From Thiorhodococcus drewsii AZ1 (GTDB lineage: Bacteria > Pseudomonadota > Gammaproteobacteria > Chromatiales > Chromatiaceae), in contig NZ_AFWT01000008.1 in assembly GCF_000224065.1 (NCBI RefSeq), positions 1-64,000 on the forward strand: a stretch of 64,000 nt of DNA, in the 5' to 3' direction. Made by a program: the position numbers and the translations under genes. This document shows, piece after piece, positions 51,982-60,852 of this stretch (its first letter is position 1; every line of letters starts with the position of its first letter). Below the pieces are notes generated by a model. The model had not been told where the DNA came from. It did not search any database and saw only the letters and a program-made list of their open reading frames with translations.

Positions 51982-53285
51982 GCGATCGAGGCAAGCTTTT
52001 CCTGGTCGGGCTCGGACCCGGCGATCCGGCACTGATGGCCGCGCGCGCCCGCGAGGCGATCGCCGAGTCCGATCTGGTGATCGGTTACGCACGCTATCTG
52101 GACCTGATCGAGGACCTGCTCCGGGGCAAGGAGGTCCTGCGCAAGGGCATGACCGAGGAGGTCGAGCGCTGTGTCGCCGCCTGCCGCGAGGCACGGGGTG
52201 GGCGGCGGGTGGCCCTGGTCTCCTCCGGGGATGCCGGGGTCTACGGCATGGCCGGACTGGCCTACGAGGTGCTGTTGCAGTCCGGCTGGACACCCGAGGC
52301 GGGCATCCCGGTCGAGGTCGTCCCCGGCATTACTGCAGTGACGGCCTGCGCGGCCCTGGTGGGCGCCCCCTTGAGCCACGATTTCTGCGCCATCTCGCTG
52401 TCCGACCTGCTCACCCCCTGGCCGCTCATCTCCAGACGCCTGGAATCCGCAGGGCGCGGCGACTTCGTGGTCGCGCTCTACAACCCAAGGAGCGGCCGGC
52501 GTCGTCGTCAGCTCCTGGAGGCGCGCGACATCCTGCTGCGCCATCGCCGCCCCGATACCCCGGTCGCCATCGTCAGCAGCGCCTATCGGGAGGGTCAGTC
52601 CGCCCGTCTATCGACGCTCGCGGCGGTGGCCGATGGCGAGGTCGGCATGCTCTCGAGCATCTTGGTCGGCAACAGCCGCTCGGAGATTCGTGCCGGTCTG
52701 CTGATCACGCCGCGCGGCTATGACCACAAATACGATGCCCAGACGGGTGGTTTGCGCGATGGCGAGTGCCCCGGCCGCTCGCTGAGCCTGGGGCTCGATG
52801 GATGGAGGGACGCCGTGCGCCGCGTCTTGCACGATGTCGACGCGCCCTCACCATGGGAGGTCGCGTGTCGGTTCGAGGTGGCGCTGGGAGAGATCCTTTC
52901 CGCTGTCGCCGAGGCGCCGCCGAGCGAGGGTGTCGGCGAATTGTCGGCCTCGTCACTCGGCGTTGCGAACGCGGGTGAGATCGTCGAGATCCTTCGAGAC
53001 TGGGGCGAACTGCGTCTCGACCTGGGGCATGCACAGGGAGCGGCCTTCAGTCTCCTCGTCCGGTCCTCGGAACTTCTCGTCGATGGCTCGGGTCTTCGTC
53101 TCGAACGTACCGGCTGCGGACTCGAGCTCGACTGGTCCCGGGTCGGGAGTGCCTGGCTGGTGGGGCGGGGGAGGCATCGGCAGACCCTCTATCTGCTCGA
53201 TCATCGAGGGGATCCACTGCTCGAGATTGCCGCGATCGAGGGCCGACACCCTTCCCCGGGGCCACTTATGGCATCATCTCGATGA
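51978..53285 (+). CDS. cobJ: Precorrin-3B C17-methyltransferase CobJ/CbiH with an unusual C-terminal extension
   Basis: 435 aa. Residues 1-255 are a normal CobJ/CbiH: GKLFLVGLGPGDPALMAARA, VALVSSGDAGVYGMAG, VEVVPGITAVTACAAL, FVVALYNPRSGRRR and ILVGNSRSEI. About 175 further residues follow. They have alternating strands and helices, and LELDWSRVGSAWLVGRGRHR near the end recalls heme-utilisation HemS/HutX-type chains, a weak and unproven likeness. It overlaps cbiG by 4 bases. Confidence 0.88.
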   Translation: MSDRGKLFLVGLGPGDPALMAARAREAIAESDLVIGYARYLDLIEDLLRGKEVLRKGMTEEVERCVAACREARGGRRVALVSSGDAGVYGMAGLAYEVLLQSGWTPEAGIPVEVVPGITAVTACAALVGAPLSHDFCAISLSDLLTPWPLISRRLESAGRGDFVVALYNPRSGRRRRQLLEARDILLRHRRPDTPVAIVSSAYREGQSARLSTLAAVADGEVGMLSSILVGNSRSEIRAGLLITPRGYDHKYDAQTGGLRDGECPGRSLSLGLDGWRDAVRRVLHDVDAPSPWEVACRFEVALGEILSAVAEAPPSEGVGELSASSLGVANAGEIVEILRDWGELRLDLGHAQGAAFSLLVRSSELLVDGSGLRLERTGCGLELDWSRVGSAWLVGRGRHRQTLYLLDHRGDPLLEIAAIEGRHPSPGPLMASSR

Positions 53286-53330
53286 CATACCTGATTGACA
53301 CATGACCTCTACGACCAGGAGTCCGACTCG

Positions 53331-53855
53331 ATGATTTCAGAAGAAATGGCCAACCGCATCAACGCACAGATCAACCGCGAGATGTATTCAGCCAACTTCT
53401 ACCTGTCCCTTTCGGCGCAGGCGGAGACCATGAACCTCAAGGGTGTGGCGGCCTGGTTCTTCGCCAAGCACGGCGAGGAGATGACGCATGCCATGAAGAT
53501 GTATCGCTATCTCATCGACCAGGACGTCGTGGTTAAGCTGACCGAGATCGCTGCCCCCGAGGCCGTCGAGCCGAGTGTGATCGAGATGTTCGAGGGCACC
53601 CTGAAGCACGAGCGCGGCGTCACGGCTTGCATCAACGATCTGGTCGATCACGCCCTCTCGGAAAAGGACCATGCGACCAATATCTTCCTTCAATGGTTCG
53701 TCACCGAGCAGATCGAGGAGGAGGCGACGGTCAAGGACATCATCGGCCGAGTGCGTCTGTTCGGCGATCAGGGCCAGTCGCTCCTTTTGATCGACAACGA
53801 GCTGGCGGGTATCGCCAAACAGATCGGGCAGACGGCGGATGCCTCTGCTGCCTGA
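53331..53855 (+). CDS. ftnA: Ferritin FtnA
   Basis: 174-aa non-haem ferritin from the ATG at 53331, which has an AGGAG site; the longer frame adds 12 unlikely residues. Ferroxidase ligands include Glu17 (INREMYSANFYL), Glu50 and His53 (HGEEMTHAMKMY), Glu in FEGTLKHERGV, and Gln/Glu in WFVTEQIEEEATVKDI. It oxidises and stores iron as a 24-mer. It is followed 30 bases later by a 29-residue Cys-rich peptide. Confidence 0.94.
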   Translation: MISEEMANRINAQINREMYSANFYLSLSAQAETMNLKGVAAWFFAKHGEEMTHAMKMYRYLIDQDVVVKLTEIAAPEAVEPSVIEMFEGTLKHERGVTACINDLVDHALSEKDHATNIFLQWFVTEQIEEEATVKDIIGRVRLFGDQGQSLLLIDNELAGIAKQIGQTADASAA

Positions 53856-53885
53856 TCGGCGACCGCCCGGTGCGCGGGGGCCTCA

Positions 53886-53975
53886 ATGAGTAAGAAATCC
53901 GAGAAATGCTGCAAGAAATATCGCGAGCAGAAGGCGTGCAAGAAATGCCCGAGGCGCAAGGCCAAGGGTGATTGA
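53886..53975 (+). CDS. 29-residue Cys/Lys-rich small protein
   Basis: MSKKSEKCCKKYREQKACKK is followed by CPRRKAKGD. It has four Cys (CC, then C-x2-C) among 14 Lys/Arg residues. A GGGGGC ribosome site precedes the ATG, and the gap to ferritin is 30 bases, so it is likely co-transcribed. It may be a small metal-binding or nucleic-acid-binding protein. I have no firm family assignment; the composition and spacing argue against a random frame. Confidence 0.55.
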   Translation: MSKKSEKCCKKYREQKACKKCPRRKAKGD

Positions 53976-54173
53976 CTCCTTACGTAATGCCATGGACGGC
54001 ATGCATCCATGCTTCCCCTCGGTCATGCTGTTGTTGAGGAAGTCGTCTGCATCGAAACGACCCTGAGTCGGTTTCCCCTTACTCTGCGCTTAGAATTAAG
54101 GCGTATGACGTCGACATCAATGTGCCAGGCATCCAAACCGGATCTACTCATCAGGCTCCAGAGGGGGGCAGCA

Positions 54174-54494
54174 ATGAAGCCTAAGACCTTTTCACTCGCT
54201 ATCCTGTCGCTTGCTCTGACCGGCTGCGGCAGCGGTATCCTTGCACCGGAAGGCCCGGTGAGCAATGCGTTTCTGAATCGGGTGGCCACCAACTGCGCCA
54301 AGCTCAAGATCGGAAACCAGCCGATCGACTTCCTGCTCGACGTCAACGGCGACGATGACTATTTCATCGACGAGACCAGCAAGCTCGCTGTAGGCAGCGT
54401 CGACAAGGCTACCTATGCCGAAGACATCAATGCCTATTATCCGACGGGCACCGATCAGGCGGCCCTCGACTGCATCTTCGATCAGATCGATTGA
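54174..54494 (+). CDS. Small lipoprotein, unknown function
   Basis: 106 aa. The signal peptide MKPKTFSLAILSLALTGC carries a lipobox LTGC, with Cys18 lipidated. The mature part is acidic (LLDVNGDDDYFIDETSK) and holds two more Cys in the sequences NCAKLKIG and LDCIFDQID, which may pair. A GAGGGGGG site precedes the ATG; the longer frame from 54009 is rejected. No family was recognised. The 198 bases before it (53976-54173) hold no gene that I can support. Confidence 0.7.
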   Translation: MKPKTFSLAILSLALTGCGSGILAPEGPVSNAFLNRVATNCAKLKIGNQPIDFLLDVNGDDDYFIDETSKLAVGSVDKATYAEDINAYYPTGTDQAALDCIFDQID

Positions 54495-54559
54495 TCCCTC
54501 GATGCGCCTCAATAGACGCCCATTCCAACCTCGAGGTTTGAGCGCATCCCTGTAGGCAG

Positions 54560-54578
54560 GAGCCGCCCTTAGCGGCTC
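54560..54578. terminator. Stem-loop between convergent lipoprotein and dctD genes
   Basis: GAGCCGC-CCTTA-GCGGCTC, a perfect 7-bp stem with a 5-base loop, sits at the 3' end of dctD and touches its stop codon. It can act on either strand; T-runs are weak. Confidence 0.45.
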
Positions 54579-55935
54579 ATGCCTTGTAGTCGTCCTTGTC
54601 GAGTTGGTACTTCTGCATCTTGTCGTAGAGTGTCTTGCGGGGGATGCCGAGTGTGGTCATGGTGTCCTTGATGCAGCCTTTACTGAAGGCGAGGGCCTGT
54701 ACGATCAGACTCTTTTCGAAGTTCTCGATTTGTTCCGGCAGGGTTCGAGGTGCACCTGCCATTGGGGTGGCTAAGAGGTCTGCGAGGGACCAATCGAACT
54801 GTTCGCCGAGCAGGACGTAGCGTTCGGTGAGGTTGCGCAGCTCGCGCACGTTTCCCGGCCAATCGTAGCCGATCAGGCGGCTGACCTCGCTCTGGGCGGG
54901 GAAGGGCGCGTCGCGCTGGAAGCGGTCCTGGGCCACCAGGAGGAAATGGTGGAAGAGCAGCGGGATGTCGTCGCGTCGGTTGCGCAGTGGCGGGATGTGC
55001 AGGGTCACGACATTGAGCCGATAGTAGAGGTCCTCGCGGAAGCTGCCCTGATTGGCCGCCTCGCGCAGGTCGACCTTGGTGGCGGCCACCACGCGGAAGT
55101 CGAGCGGGATGAGCTGGTTGGATCCCAGCCGCTCGATGGCGCGTTCCTGCACCACCCTTAGCAGCTGCACCTGGGCCGAGGCGGGCATGCTCTCGATCTC
55201 GTCGAGAAAGAGGGTTCCTCGATGGGCGTGCTCGAATTTGCCGATGCGTTTGGATTTGGCTCCGGTGAAGGCGCCCGCCTCGTGGCCGAAGAGTTCGCTT
55301 TCGATCATGGTCTCCGGCACCGCGCCGCAGTTGACCGCGACGAAATTGCAGTCGCGCCGGCGGCTGTGTTCGTGCAGCGAGCGCGCCACCAGCTCCTTTC
55401 CGGTTCCTGTCTCTCCGAAGATCAGCACGTCCGCGCCCGTATCGGCGATGCGGGCGATGGTCGCGCGTAGCTGGCACATTTCAGGGCTGCGTCCGATGAT
55501 GCGCGGCCCCAGTGCCGTGTTGGCCATGAGCTCGACCCGCAGGTTGCGGTTCTCCATCACCAGGGCGCGTTTGTCCAAGGCGCGCTGCACCGTGTCGATC
55601 AGACGCTCGGCGGGATAGGGCTTCTCGATGAAGTCGTAGGCCCCGCCGCGCATCGCCTTGACGGCCGTGCTGACGTCGCCATGCCCGGTGATGAGAATGA
55701 CCGGGATGTCCGGGTCGATCGCGTGAGTCTGTGCCAGCAGTTCCAGGCCGTCCATTCCGGGCAGACGGATGTCGGTGATGAGGACGCCCGGCCAGTCGCG
55801 GGTGATCATTGGCAAGGCGGTCTCGGCGCGCTCGAATGTCTGCGAGGTCAATCCGGCGAGATCGAGTGTCTGCTGATTGGCCGCGCGGATGTGTTGTTCG
55901 TCGTCGACGAAGAGGATCGATGGGCTGCTGTTCAT
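54577..55935 (-). CDS. dctD: Sigma-54-dependent response regulator DctD
   Basis: 452-aa NtrC-family activator. The receiver has Asp55 (VLITDIRLPGMDGLE) and LysPro in FIEKPYPAERL. The AAA+ domain has Walker A GETGTGKE, the sigma-54 contact loop GAFTGA, Walker B FLDEIESM and the R-finger region. The C-terminal Fis-type helix-turn-helix is in KGCIKDTMTTLGIPRKTLYDK. It overlaps dctB by 4 bases. The likely target is the sigma-54 promoter of dctPQM at 20.94 kb. Confidence 0.93.
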   Translation of the reverse strand: MNSSPSILFVDDEQHIRAANQQTLDLAGLTSQTFERAETALPMITRDWPGVLITDIRLPGMDGLELLAQTHAIDPDIPVILITGHGDVSTAVKAMRGGAYDFIEKPYPAERLIDTVQRALDKRALVMENRNLRVELMANTALGPRIIGRSPEMCQLRATIARIADTGADVLIFGETGTGKELVARSLHEHSRRRDCNFVAVNCGAVPETMIESELFGHEAGAFTGAKSKRIGKFEHAHRGTLFLDEIESMPASAQVQLLRVVQERAIERLGSNQLIPLDFRVVAATKVDLREAANQGSFREDLYYRLNVVTLHIPPLRNRRDDIPLLFHHFLLVAQDRFQRDAPFPAQSEVSRLIGYDWPGNVRELRNLTERYVLLGEQFDWSLADLLATPMAGAPRTLPEQIENFEKSLIVQALAFSKGCIKDTMTTLGIPRKTLYDKMQKYQLDKDDYKA

Positions 55936-57887
55936 GTTGCCTGAGATGGGTGGATGTCCGCCGCTGGAAGCCTGAGTTCAAAGCAGGCGCCAGACTCGAG
56001 CGGGACGGTGGCGAGCGAGCCGCCCATCTCGGCGGCGATGCGGGCCGAGATCGCGAGCCCCAGGCCCAATCCCTCGCCGGCGTCCTTGGTGGTGAAGAAG
56101 GGCTCGAAGATGAGATTCAGATCGGATTCGGGAATGCCTGGACCTGTGTCTTCGACGGTCGTGATCACCCAATCCTGGGTGCGGTGTGCCTCGATGCGGA
56201 TACGTCGCTCGGTCTGTCCGTCGATCGCCTGGCAGGCGTTGCCGAGCAGATTGACCAGGACTTGCTGCAACAAGACGTCGTTGGCCTTGACGCTAAGCTC
56301 AGACGGAACCCGCGATTCCAGGGTGCCTCCGCAGCGGTCGAGGATAGGAGCGGCGATACGCGCCGCGCCCTCGACGACCGGCGCCAGCGGCAGGGCGATC
56401 AGATCGCCGGAGGTCTTGCGGGCGAAGAGCTTGAGCTGAGAACCGATCTTGGCCATGCGCTCGGTGAGCGCCAGGATCTGTTCGAGGTTGAGCTCGACCT
56501 CTTGGGTGCGGCCCTTGGCCAGCAGCAGCCGACCGTTGTCGGCATAGGTGCGGATGGCGGCGAGCGGTTGGTTGAGCTCGTGGTTGATTCCGGCCGACAT
56601 TTGTCCCAGCGTGGCCAGCTTGGCCGACTGGATCAGCGCCTGCTGGGCCTCGCGTAGCGCCTGTTCGGCGCGTAGCCGTTCGTCGACCTCGGCCAGCAGG
56701 CGGCGGTTGGTGCGGGTCAGCTCGGCCGTGCGGGTGGTGACCCGTTCCTCGAGTTCAAGGTTGATGCGTTCGAGCGAGGCCCGTGCCCGTTCGGTCAGGA
56801 TGGTATGGACGCGTCGTGCGCGCTGGTGCTGCAGCAGGAGTGCGGCGATCAGGGCAGCGGTGGCGGCGAGTGCGGCGGCGAGGGTGGTCAGCTTGAGCGT
56901 GTCGCGGATGACTTCGCGGGTATCCGAAAGTTCGTGAACCTGCCAGCCGGCGTTTGGCATGGCGCGGGACTGTAGCAGATAGCGTCTGTGCTTGCGCCAT
57001 CCCTGTTCGGACTCTAGGCGCACGAGCTGGCCTTCGGGAAGACGTTTTAGGATCTCCAGCCCCATCGGGGATAGTGTGGCGTCCAGATAGCGGTTGCTGT
57101 GGGCGATGCGCTGGCGGGCTGCCTCGTCGAGCGGGAAGAGGGTGCGGAAGCGTTGTTCGGGTTGGGTGGAGACGAAGACGACCCCGTCCGGGTCCGTCAC
57201 CAGAAAGATCCGGTCCGTCTTGGCCCAGCGGCGCTCGGCTTCGCTGATGTCGATCTTGACCACGACGGCGCCGAGGATCTCGCCTTTTTCATGTACCGGA
57301 TAGGCGAAATAGTAGCCGCGCTGCTTGGATGTGGTTCCGAGGGCGAAATAGCGTCCCAGTTGTCCGCCCATGGCGTCGCGGAAATAGGGGCGGAAGCTGA
57401 AGTTGCGGCCCACGAAGGGACGTTCCGCCTGCCAGTTGCTGGCCGCGATCGTCAGCCCCTCGGCGTCCATTAGGTAGGTGTCGGTGGCGTCGCTGATCCG
57501 ATTGATAGTTTCGAGATAGCGGTTGAGCGCCTGGATGCTTTCCTGGCCGCCGGGCGCGCGCATGAAGTCGATCAGGCGGGGGTTGGTGGCCAGCAATTCG
57601 GGGAGCGGTTCGTATTTGGCGAGCAGCCCCTGGAGGTGGGCCATGTAGAGATTGAGGTCGGTGCGTCCCTGGGCGGCGAGGCGTCCGATGCCGTCGCGGT
57701 AGGACCAGAGGCCGAGCGCCCAGAGCCCGGCGCACAATCCGAGGAGCAGCGCCGCCCAGAGCAGGCGGCGCTTGAGTCGGCTGGACCTTGGCTCGATGCC
57801 GATTGCTCCTCCGGGGGCGTTTAGCGCGAGCTCGGAATCGCCAGTCCGGTCAGGTGACCGGCATCGCCAGTCCAGTAGCCGTCGCAC
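55932..57887 (-). CDS. dctB: C4-dicarboxylate sensor kinase DctB
   Basis: Membrane sensor kinase with a large periplasmic dicarboxylate-sensing domain (about 270 residues, including LMDAEGLTIAASNW and FSFRPYFRDAMGG-type PAS segments) between two helices (LLWAALLLGLCAGLWALGLW and LTTLAAALAATAALIAALLL). A coiled coil precedes the H-box GQMSAGINHELNQPLAAIRT, and N and G boxes follow. No ATG is available near the N-terminus. GTG at 57887 is the only conventional start close by but has no ribosome site. A GGAGGA site instead precedes an ATC codon at 57797. The frame overlaps ubiV. Confidence 0.88.
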   Translation of the reverse strand: MRRLLDWRCRSPDRTGDSELALNAPGGAIGIEPRSSRLKRRLLWAALLLGLCAGLWALGLWSYRDGIGRLAAQGRTDLNLYMAHLQGLLAKYEPLPELLATNPRLIDFMRAPGGQESIQALNRYLETINRISDATDTYLMDAEGLTIAASNWQAERPFVGRNFSFRPYFRDAMGGQLGRYFALGTTSKQRGYYFAYPVHEKGEILGAVVVKIDISEAERRWAKTDRIFLVTDPDGVVFVSTQPEQRFRTLFPLDEAARQRIAHSNRYLDATLSPMGLEILKRLPEGQLVRLESEQGWRKHRRYLLQSRAMPNAGWQVHELSDTREVIRDTLKLTTLAAALAATAALIAALLLQHQRARRVHTILTERARASLERINLELEERVTTRTAELTRTNRRLLAEVDERLRAEQALREAQQALIQSAKLATLGQMSAGINHELNQPLAAIRTYADNGRLLLAKGRTQEVELNLEQILALTERMAKIGSQLKLFARKTSGDLIALPLAPVVEGAARIAAPILDRCGGTLESRVPSELSVKANDVLLQQVLVNLLGNACQAIDGQTERRIRIEAHRTQDWVITTVEDTGPGIPESDLNLIFEPFFTTKDAGEGLGLGLAISARIAAEMGGSLATVPLESGACFELRLPAADIHPSQAT

Positions 57888-58753
57888 AGACCGGAAGGCG
57901 CCCAGTCGCGCAGCTTGGCCATGCCTTCGGCGGTGTCCAGTTGGCCGCTCAATGTGTCGGCGAAGACGCGGACCACATCGGCGGTATGGGCGGACTGGGG
58001 ACTGATGCGCAGCAGGTCGACACCCAGTTCGCTCACCTCGTCCAGCGCGGGCAGCAGATTGTGCGTATTGGCCGACTGGGTCTGGATGCCGTTGAGGGTC
58101 AGAAATTGCAGTCCGTCCTGGGTCGAGATCGTCAGTCCGTCCGGATAGTCGCCGCAGCAGAACTGACAGTCGTCCTTGCCCAGGTCGCGGTTGTAGGCGG
58201 TAAAGCAGCGCGCCGAGTAGGCGAGCGGAAGACGGCCGAAGGCGAACAGTTCGCACTCGACGCCGGTCGGGCGCAGACGCAGCAGATCGGTGGCATTCTC
58301 ACGGCCGAGCTCGACCGGCAGCACCCAACGCTTGAGTCCGCGCTCGGCGAGGAAGGCCAGGGTGCGGTGGTTGTAGAGGTTGATCGAGTGTCCGGCGATG
58401 AAGGGGCGTCCTTCGAGGAAGTCGAGCGCGCCCAGATCATTGGCCTCGATCGAGAAACGCTCGTCGGCGCAGATGCGTTTGAGGGTCTTGAGTTCGCCGT
58501 CGGATTCGATCAGGGCCAACGTGGAAATGACCGCTTCCTTGCCGGCGGCGACGACGCGCTCGGCCAGCTCCCAGTAGTCCTCGGGACGCAATTGGCGGCG
58601 CTTGGAGCAGATGGTCTCGCCCAGATAGATGACGTCGACGGGCGACTCGATCATCTCGGCGTAGAAGTCCATGACCTGCTCGCGCGACCAGAGATAGAGG
58701 ATGGGGCCGAGCGAGAGGCGGGGGCGATGTGTGCTGTTGCTCAAGGATGTCAT
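57821..58753 (-). CDS. ubiV: Peptidase U32-like UbiV, oxygen-independent ubiquinone hydroxylation
   Basis: 310-aa partner of UbiU in the O2-independent hydroxylation steps of ubiquinone synthesis. Four [4Fe-4S] Cys are present: Cys49 (GETICSKRR), Cys183 (SARCFTAYNRD), Cys196 and Cys200 (CQFCCGDY), matching the known UbiV pattern with a ten-residue N-terminal extension. The strand run GPILYLWSREQVMDFY starts the TIM barrel. It lies between ubiU and dctB in one co-directional block. Confidence 0.93.
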   Translation of the reverse strand: MTSLSNSTHRPRLSLGPILYLWSREQVMDFYAEMIESPVDVIYLGETICSKRRQLRPEDYWELAERVVAAGKEAVISTLALIESDGELKTLKRICADERFSIEANDLGALDFLEGRPFIAGHSINLYNHRTLAFLAERGLKRWVLPVELGRENATDLLRLRPTGVECELFAFGRLPLAYSARCFTAYNRDLGKDDCQFCCGDYPDGLTISTQDGLQFLTLNGIQTQSANTHNLLPALDEVSELGVDLLRISPQSAHTADVVRVFADTLSGQLDTAEGMAKLRDWAPSGLCDGYWTGDAGHLTGLAIPSSR

Positions 58754-58826
58754 AGGTTCGGTCGGGTGTTCATCAAGGCGTGCTGTTGCAGCGCTGGAAA
58801 CTGGGGTCTGGAAGCTGGCCGCTTCT

Positions 58827-59822
58827 TCAGTGCCAGGTCCGCTCGTAGGGGCCGATGGTGGTCTGGGCGCCTTCCGAGACCTGTGCCAGGATCTGGTGCC
58901 AGCTCTCCTTGGGACGGAAGGCCTGCGGATTGCGCTGGCAGCTGTCGATTGCCTCGCGCCAGACCTTGGCGATCTGGGAGACGTAGCGGGTGCTGCGCTG
59001 GCGTCCCTCGATCTTGATGGCGCTCACACCGGCAGCCATGATGTCGGGCAGGATGTCCAGGGTGTTGAGGCTTGTCGGCTCCTCGATGGCGTGGCGCAGC
59101 TCGCCGTCGACCTGATAGCGCCCCTTGCAGAGGGTCGGATAGCCGGCCGCCTCGGAGTGCGAGCGGCGCTCGATCAGAATGCCGCCGAGCCGCGTCTCCT
59201 GGCCCTCGGGGGTGTCGCGCCACTCGACGTGCGCAGCCGGTGAGCAGGCGCCGTAGGTATTGGGCGACTGGCCGCTGGCGTAGGAGGACAGCAGGCAGCG
59301 TCCCTCGACCATGACGCAGAGGCTGCCGAAGCCGAAGATTTCGACCGGGACCGTCGTTTCCTTGATGAGATTGGCGACCTGGGTCAGAGAGAGCACGCGC
59401 GGGACCACCACGCGCTTGATGTTGAAATGACGTTGCATGAAGCCGATCGCGGCCGGATTGGTCGCCGATCCCTGGACCGAAAGGTGCAGGTTGATGTTCG
59501 GGTGACGTTGCGTCGCGTAATCGAGTATGCCCATGTCGGCCAGGATGATGGCGTCGACGCCCAGCCCGGCGGCACGGTCGACGGCGGCCGTCCAGCGCTC
59601 CCAGCCGTTGGGTTGCGCATAGGTGTTGATGGCGACGAAGACCTTGACGCCTCGGTCATGGGCGTACTGGATGCCCTGCTGGATCTGTTTGTCGTTGAAG
59701 TTCAACCCAGCGAAGTGGCGGGCATTGGTGTCGTCACGGAAGCCGAGATAAACGGCATTGGCGCCGTTGTCGACGGCAGCCTTGAGCATCGGCAGGTTGC
59801 CGGCGGGGCAGACGAGTTCCAT
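58827..59822 (-). CDS. ubiU: Peptidase U32-like UbiU, oxygen-independent ubiquinone hydroxylation
   Basis: 331 aa. It begins MELVCPAGNLPMLKAAVDNGA. The cluster ligands fall at Cys169, Cys176, Cys193 and Cys232, the same positions reported for E. coli UbiU. UbiU and UbiV form a heterodimer that hydroxylates ubiquinone precursors without oxygen, together with the carrier protein UbiT, which is not in this window. It starts 20 bases after yhcC. Confidence 0.95.
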   Translation of the reverse strand: MELVCPAGNLPMLKAAVDNGANAVYLGFRDDTNARHFAGLNFNDKQIQQGIQYAHDRGVKVFVAINTYAQPNGWERWTAAVDRAAGLGVDAIILADMGILDYATQRHPNINLHLSVQGSATNPAAIGFMQRHFNIKRVVVPRVLSLTQVANLIKETTVPVEIFGFGSLCVMVEGRCLLSSYASGQSPNTYGACSPAAHVEWRDTPEGQETRLGGILIERRSHSEAAGYPTLCKGRYQVDGELRHAIEEPTSLNTLDILPDIMAAGVSAIKIEGRQRSTRYVSQIAKVWREAIDSCQRNPQAFRPKESWHQILAQVSEGAQTTIGPYERTWH

Positions 59823-59842
59823 GGTGGATGGTCTCCAGCGGG

Positions 59843-60817
59843 TCAGGCAGTGCTAAGAAGTTTCTGTTGAGAGAGCGGATCGATCCCATCGCCCTGGCGC
59901 GTACCGCGACGGTGCAGCTCCGCCTCGATCCCGTTCAGGGCCGCCCATTTGCCGCTGCACCAGTCGGGCGCGAGCAGGATGTCCTTGGACGCGGTTCCGG
60001 TGAGGCGGTGGAAGATCACGGAGGGCGGCGTGCGCTCGATCAGATCGGCGCAGATGTTGATGTATTCGGCGAGGGTCAGCGGTTCGTAGTCGCCCCGCTG
60101 CCACTCGATGGCCAGACGCGTGTGGCGGACCACGTGCAGCGGATGGAGCTTGAGCCCCTCCACGCCGAGCTCCAGCACGCGGTCGAGGGTGCGCAAGGCC
60201 GCCTCGCGACCCTCGCCGGGCAGTCCGATGATGAAATGGGTGCAGACGGGGATACCGCGCCGGTGCGCCGCCATGACCGCCGTGCGATAGTCGGCGAAAC
60301 CATGCCCGCGGTTGACCTTGGCGAGCGTGGTATCGTTGGCGGACTGCAGACCCAGTTCGAGCCAGACCTCCTTGCCCTTGGCGCGATAGCTGGCCAGCAG
60401 GTCCAGAACCGCCTCGGGGACACAGTCCGGCCGGGTGCCGACCGAGAGTCCGATCACGTCCGTGTGGCTCAAGGCGTCGTCATAACGCGACCTCAGCACC
60501 TCCACCTCGTCGTAGGTGTTGGTGTAGGTCTGGAAGTAGGCCATGAAGCGACGGGCACCCGTGCGCTTGGCGAGCACGCCGCGTCCTGCTTCGAGCTGCG
60601 GGTCGATCTGCGGCGATCGCTTGGCGTTGGGGCCGAAGGAGACGTTGTTGCAGAAGCTGCAACCGCCATGGCCTTTGGTTCCATCGCGGTTCGGACAGGT
60701 GAAGCCGGCGTTGAGCGCGAGCTTGTGCACCCGCTGGCCGTAGCGTTTCAGCAGGTACTGTCCAAACGTATTGACGCGATCACTTAAGATGCGGTGTTGA
60801 GCGGGAGGGGAGGGCAT
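59843..60817 (-). CDS. yhcC: Radical-SAM protein of the YhcC family (TIGR01212)
   Basis: 324 aa. The radical-SAM cluster is Cys41, Cys53 and Cys56 (TCPNRDGTKGHGGCSFCNNVSF). Later motifs include SVGTRPDCVPEAVLDLL, WLELGLQSANDTTL and VCTHFIIGLPGEG, as in the YhcC/TIGR01212 group, which is related to elongator-type enzymes; the reaction is not established here. It heads the block yhcC-ubiU-ubiV-dctB-dctD, directly behind an FNR box. No ribosome site precedes the ATG. Confidence 0.9.
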   Translation of the reverse strand: MPSPPAQHRILSDRVNTFGQYLLKRYGQRVHKLALNAGFTCPNRDGTKGHGGCSFCNNVSFGPNAKRSPQIDPQLEAGRGVLAKRTGARRFMAYFQTYTNTYDEVEVLRSRYDDALSHTDVIGLSVGTRPDCVPEAVLDLLASYRAKGKEVWLELGLQSANDTTLAKVNRGHGFADYRTAVMAAHRRGIPVCTHFIIGLPGEGREAALRTLDRVLELGVEGLKLHPLHVVRHTRLAIEWQRGDYEPLTLAEYINICADLIERTPPSVIFHRLTGTASKDILLAPDWCSGKWAALNGIEAELHRRGTRQGDGIDPLSQQKLLSTA

Positions 60818-60852
60818 CCGGGCAAAACTAACTGGGCTGGCTGGTGAAAAGT

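Noticed and set aside
54009-54173. N-terminal extension of the small lipoprotein
   Set aside because: The lipoprotein signal begins at 54174 with a strong ribosome site; the upstream residues would destroy it.
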